Program-made: the position numbers and the translations under genes
The notes under the pieces: generated by a model
Databases searched by the model: none
The model's input: the letters and a program-made list of their open reading frames with translations, nothing else
Told to the model about the DNA's origin: nothing
Shown here: piece after piece, positions 60,430-64,000 of the stretch
How the letters are laid out: every line of letters begins with the position of its first letter
Numbering within the stretch: position 1 is the first letter of the stretch
Source of the DNA: Prosapia bicincta
Lineage: Eukaryota; Arthropoda; Insecta; Hemiptera; Cercopidae
Assembly: GCA_036971475.1 (NCBI GenBank)
Contig: JBAIZL010000007.1
Span: 26,777,947 to 26,841,946, forward strand
Length of the DNA stretch: 64,000 nucleotides
Direction of reading: 5' to 3'

Positions 60430-61605
60430 AACATATAGACTAGTTTCGAGACGATGTCATTTTTATCAGTGATAGGCTGCTACTAACAAATTTCATCAAG
60501 CCACATCAATATAAATTGATGTGTATAGGCTTCGTATCGTACAACTATAAAACAAACCAAATAATACATTTAAAACTCAAACAATAAAGACATCCTAACC
60601 TACAGAACACCAAACCCCTTACTCATGAGAGTTATCTATTTTACATTAGTATTTTTTGTATCATCAATATACAGGCAATAATATTCTGCACGTGTACCTC
60701 TGTGGTAAATTTATCAAGGGAAAGAATCCATTAAGTTCCAAATATATCGTCGACATACAGGGTCCAAACCAGAGGAAGAAATTTCTTTGTCTCTTTAGCA
60801 TTGGTATTCAACTTGCTCACAAAGAAATTGGCCAAGAAATCGGCCTGTGAGAATTCGGGAATTTACAGCATGAAATGTGAGATGTGCGATGGAGTATATA
60901 TTGGCCAAACATTGCCTAGACAACAGGCATTTCTTCAAGTCTGACACCATCCTAGGGTACAACACTCTTAATGCTTGGGAGACCTGGATTATAAACAAAT
61001 TTTGAGATGTCAACAATGAGTCATGCTCGGTCCAGGATTCCTCTCTTCTTTTTCCGAGTACTGTATTGTTTTGCAAAACATTTGAGGTTTATAAGTTTTG
61101 TGTTTTTTTAATATATTTTGGCATTTATTGTCGTTATTTTGCTCCTTAATTTAGATTATTTACTGTGCTTTCTGTTTAAAACTTAATAAGTATTAAAAAG
61201 ATTGCTACCGCTAGTTTAATTGTTTCAAGTAATTTATAAATTTTAATAATTGTTTAATAATCTTTAACTTGAGTTTCTGTTTTTAGTTATAATTTCGTAA
61301 TAAAATTATTTTATAAGCGAATAGTTTATAGCGTTAAATTGTTAAAATATGTTTTAAAAATTTTAGCGTTGTTAATAGGTAATATATTGTTGATAAGAGA
61401 AATATTAATGTAAAATTGATACCTCTCCTGAGTAAAGTGCTTAGTGTTCTATAGGTTAGGTTGTCTTTATTGTTTGAGTTGTAATGTTTTATTTTTTTTT
61501 TATATTTGTACTATGCGAAGCCTATCGTTAATTTATACTGATGTAGTTTTGAAGGCGACATCATCGTCGAAACTAGTCTGTATATTTTAATAAACTAGTG
61601 TGTAG
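60430..61605. mobile_element. Inverted PLE-F ends enclosing a GIY-YIG remnant
   Basis: The arms at 60430-60610 and about 61425-61600 pair over roughly 170 bp with moderate divergence. GACTAGTTTCGAGACGATGT is opposed to CATCGTCGAAACTAGTC, and TAGGCTTCGTATCGTAC to GTACTATGCGAAGCCTA. TTCTATAGGTTAGGTTGTCT is opposed to its counterpart at 60590. The right arm includes GGCGACATCATCGTCGAAAC. Inside lies a short PLE coding remnant. Confidence 0.8.
60845..60952 (+). pseudogene. PLE-F GIY-YIG fragment
   Basis: The frame reads ENSGIYSMKCEMCDGVYIGQ then TLPRQQAFLQV and a stop. The NSGIYxxxCxxCxxxYIGQT pattern is the GIY-YIG start of PLEs. Only about 35 residues survive, and the downstream His-containing motif is out of frame. 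Confidence 0.7.
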
Positions 61606-64000
61606 TGAGATTTAGAGTGAAATGTTATATTTTGTACCATGTGTCTTAGACGTTATTCTGTCAAAGGAGTTCAAAAGACAATTAAGCAAATGCAAACGCA
61701 GTATTTAAAACTCCTTTCCTTCCATATCTTTCAAATAAATATCAAGCATACAGTGCCTTCTGATGTATGTATAGCACCGTGGAGCTTAGCAGCAGGGCTC
61801 TAAACGGGTTCGATAATCGATATAGTATATCTATTATATTTATCCGTCATATTAAGCCCCATCTGTTTTTACGGATACAATGTTTGACATTTTTCTATAT
61901 GCTCTTGTTTATTCATTATAGTCGTTGTAAGAATTTATTTAATTCATCCACCATATCTTTTCCACAAGGATTACAGGTAAAAAACCGTAACTTTCATTGT
62001 GATAATTCAAGGATGTTACTTTCTACAAGGACGGTTGACGAATCTGGAGATTTTTCAAACCAGATTTAGGTTGATTTCAAACATCTTCTCTAATTATTGT
62101 ATTAAATCTTTCCCCTGGTTTTCATTTTTTAATAATTATTTTCCGTTTGTTGAAATAGGTGTAAAAAAATGAGGAAGTGACTAAAGAAGCAGTTAAAAAA
62201 ACTTGCCATAAAGAAGCTCTTTGTTATACTGTGTATACAGATTACTGGTAAAAACTAGCGATTTCGATCTTATTGTTAGTGCAAAAGAAGATAAAAAAGG
62301 TTTTCACTTTTTTGTAGGTTGTTCAATTTTTTTTGTGAATTTGTTTTAACTCATCTTTCATCAACTAACACAACCTTTATAGCTAGCGACAGAGTAGTTT
62401 TACATTGAACGTAAGGGACACTATTGTTTATGATACCATATCAAGCTAATTGTTATAAACAAACTTAAGTCCAAGCCTCTCTAAAATGAAGGCCTGAACC
62501 AGATCTTCGCATTTTGTGGGCCACATAGCTTAATCTTGATATAAATGTATCTACAATATAATCTACGGGCGATGATCAACATAGAAGTGCGTATGTCGCA
62601 TTCTCATTGCGTATGACGCAGATCTAGCTTCCTGCATTCAAGCATTTTCATCTCTTTCTTTCGTTTAGATTCGTAGGTTAAACGTGAATCGCTAAGCCCA
62701 GTGGGTATTGAATAACCCTCCGAAAGATTTGTAAAGATTGTATTTATATTAAAATAACACTAACAGTTTTGTCCGATATAATGTACTTTTCTCTCAAGTA
62801 AAGGAAAATAGTCAAATTTTCTTCCTATGACTTTTGACTATGACCATTTTCTCCCAATGTTGAAATATTTATATAAAGATGAAAACATTATTTGTTTCTA
62901 TCCTCGACTTCAGCCTCTGATTACCTATATTTTTGCTTATTTATCTCTTTAGTGCAAACATAGAAATTAACACTTAGTAGCCTACACATACGTTGGTCAT
63001 ATTAAATGACAACGTGTATGCAATGCTACGATTTTGTAACAATATACTATTGGTTTCTATTGTATATTTCAACATACTAACCACACAGTACAATAGTATT
63101 TCAAGTCAGGATTATGGAAACCTGTTCTTAAACCCATCCTTTTCTTAAAAAACAAAGTGTGTTGTACTATCAAAATGCAACCGAACATTTTCTTTTGCGT
63201 CATTCGTTGCGGTAGTCTGTATTATTCTTTATGTATGGCAGAAGTTCATAGACACTGCTAATCGTCATTTAAAGATAAGGTATAGTTGTAATGGAGTAAA
63301 CCAATTCGTTGGATTGGATATAGAAGCGTTGACAGTTTATGTTATCATATAATCACATATTTGTAAATACACATGGCCATATTTCTGTTCAATACAGTGT
63401 CATGAATCCACCAATTATGGATTACGGTTTAACGACGCAAGGTTAAACCACAATCAATAGAAATCTAAAATAAAATCATGCTTTATAAAATAGATTTTAA
63501 TTTAGGCCATCAAATTATAGCCTAATATTTTAAGTTTATGTATGGAAAGACAGAACTAACTAACAATTCACCACCGGGAGCCGTGACATTATGTTACAAG
63601 AGCTGAACTATCTATGTAATATATTGAATGTAATTCCATAGTAAACGTTATATTTATAGTTGGTTGTTTATTTTCCATGTTGTTTTTTAAAGGAGTGTTT
63701 ATTTTAAAACTTTGCTTTAAGAAACCTAAACTTATAAATACCTTTATAAATACATTATAACATGAACATGTGTAACGGCTTAGGCTTAATACATTAATTT
63801 CAAGAATATACATAAAATCCTGAAGCAGCATTAAGTGACTTTATCATATTTTTCAGAGAGCAATAATGAATCGCCCATGGCCCTGTAACGTCTAAAGCCA
63901 CAAATGCCTACAGTATTTTTCAAATATTAAAGGATGAATTCTGGCGACTAAGTAGTAGTATGATAGCCATCAAATCGTAAGACTTGAAAATGGTACATAT
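61606..64000. other. AT-rich flank, nothing recognised
   Basis: No exon, repeat array or transposon end could be supported here. The open frames at 61767-62069 and 63589-63831 have no recognisable domain. Confidence 0.5.

Overview
This is nuclear DNA of an animal, almost certainly an insect. It is AT-rich, host genes are split by GT-AG introns, simple (TA)n repeats are common, and it is crowded with decayed Penelope-like, mariner, piggyBac, Harbinger-like and hAT-like elements. Nothing looks bacterial: there are no operons, and I found no CRISPR array, tRNA or rRNA. I cannot fix the insect order from sequence alone.

Layout. (1) 1-17355: one uninterrupted satellite array with a 117-bp monomer, about 148 copies, running off the left edge. 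It contains higher-order duplications, the clearest with an offset of exactly 28 monomers (3276 bp). (2) 17356-27387: part of a minus-strand calcineurin B homologous protein gene (CHP1-like). Exon 1 is at 27387-27321 and exon 2 at 19314-19045. The exons for the second half of the protein are not visible, so they probably lie left of the window and the satellite probably sits inside a CHP1 intron. The 8-kb intron 1 holds palindromes and a decayed Penelope-like element (PLE). (3) 27.4-42.3 kb: a repeat-filled stretch with several foldback families, two mariner remnants and a piggyBac deletion derivative with intact TTAA ends. (4) 42334-47118: four plus-strand exons of a BAZ2/toutatis-type chromatin remodelling subunit (DDT/WHIM region). 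Its 5' exons and its PHD and bromodomain exons are outside the window or unseen. (5) 47.1-64 kb: probably a very long BAZ2 intron or downstream flank. It carries a PLE copy, a mariner fragment, a second piggyBac deletion derivative, a 2.8-kb Harbinger-like element with a MADF exon and two internal minisatellites, and two foldbacks enclosing PLE GIY-YIG ends.

The two host genes are unrelated in function: CHP proteins bind Na+/H+ exchangers, and BAZ2 proteins partner ISWI ATPases. The most interesting material is structural. At least six foldback families share a small hairpin signature (CTGANGA-like, one base, hairpin, GAAA), and at least three of them are tied to PLE coding remnants. Many abut (TA)n tracts. 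The Harbinger-like element has turned its own subterminal sequence into a minisatellite that is open for 618 codons.
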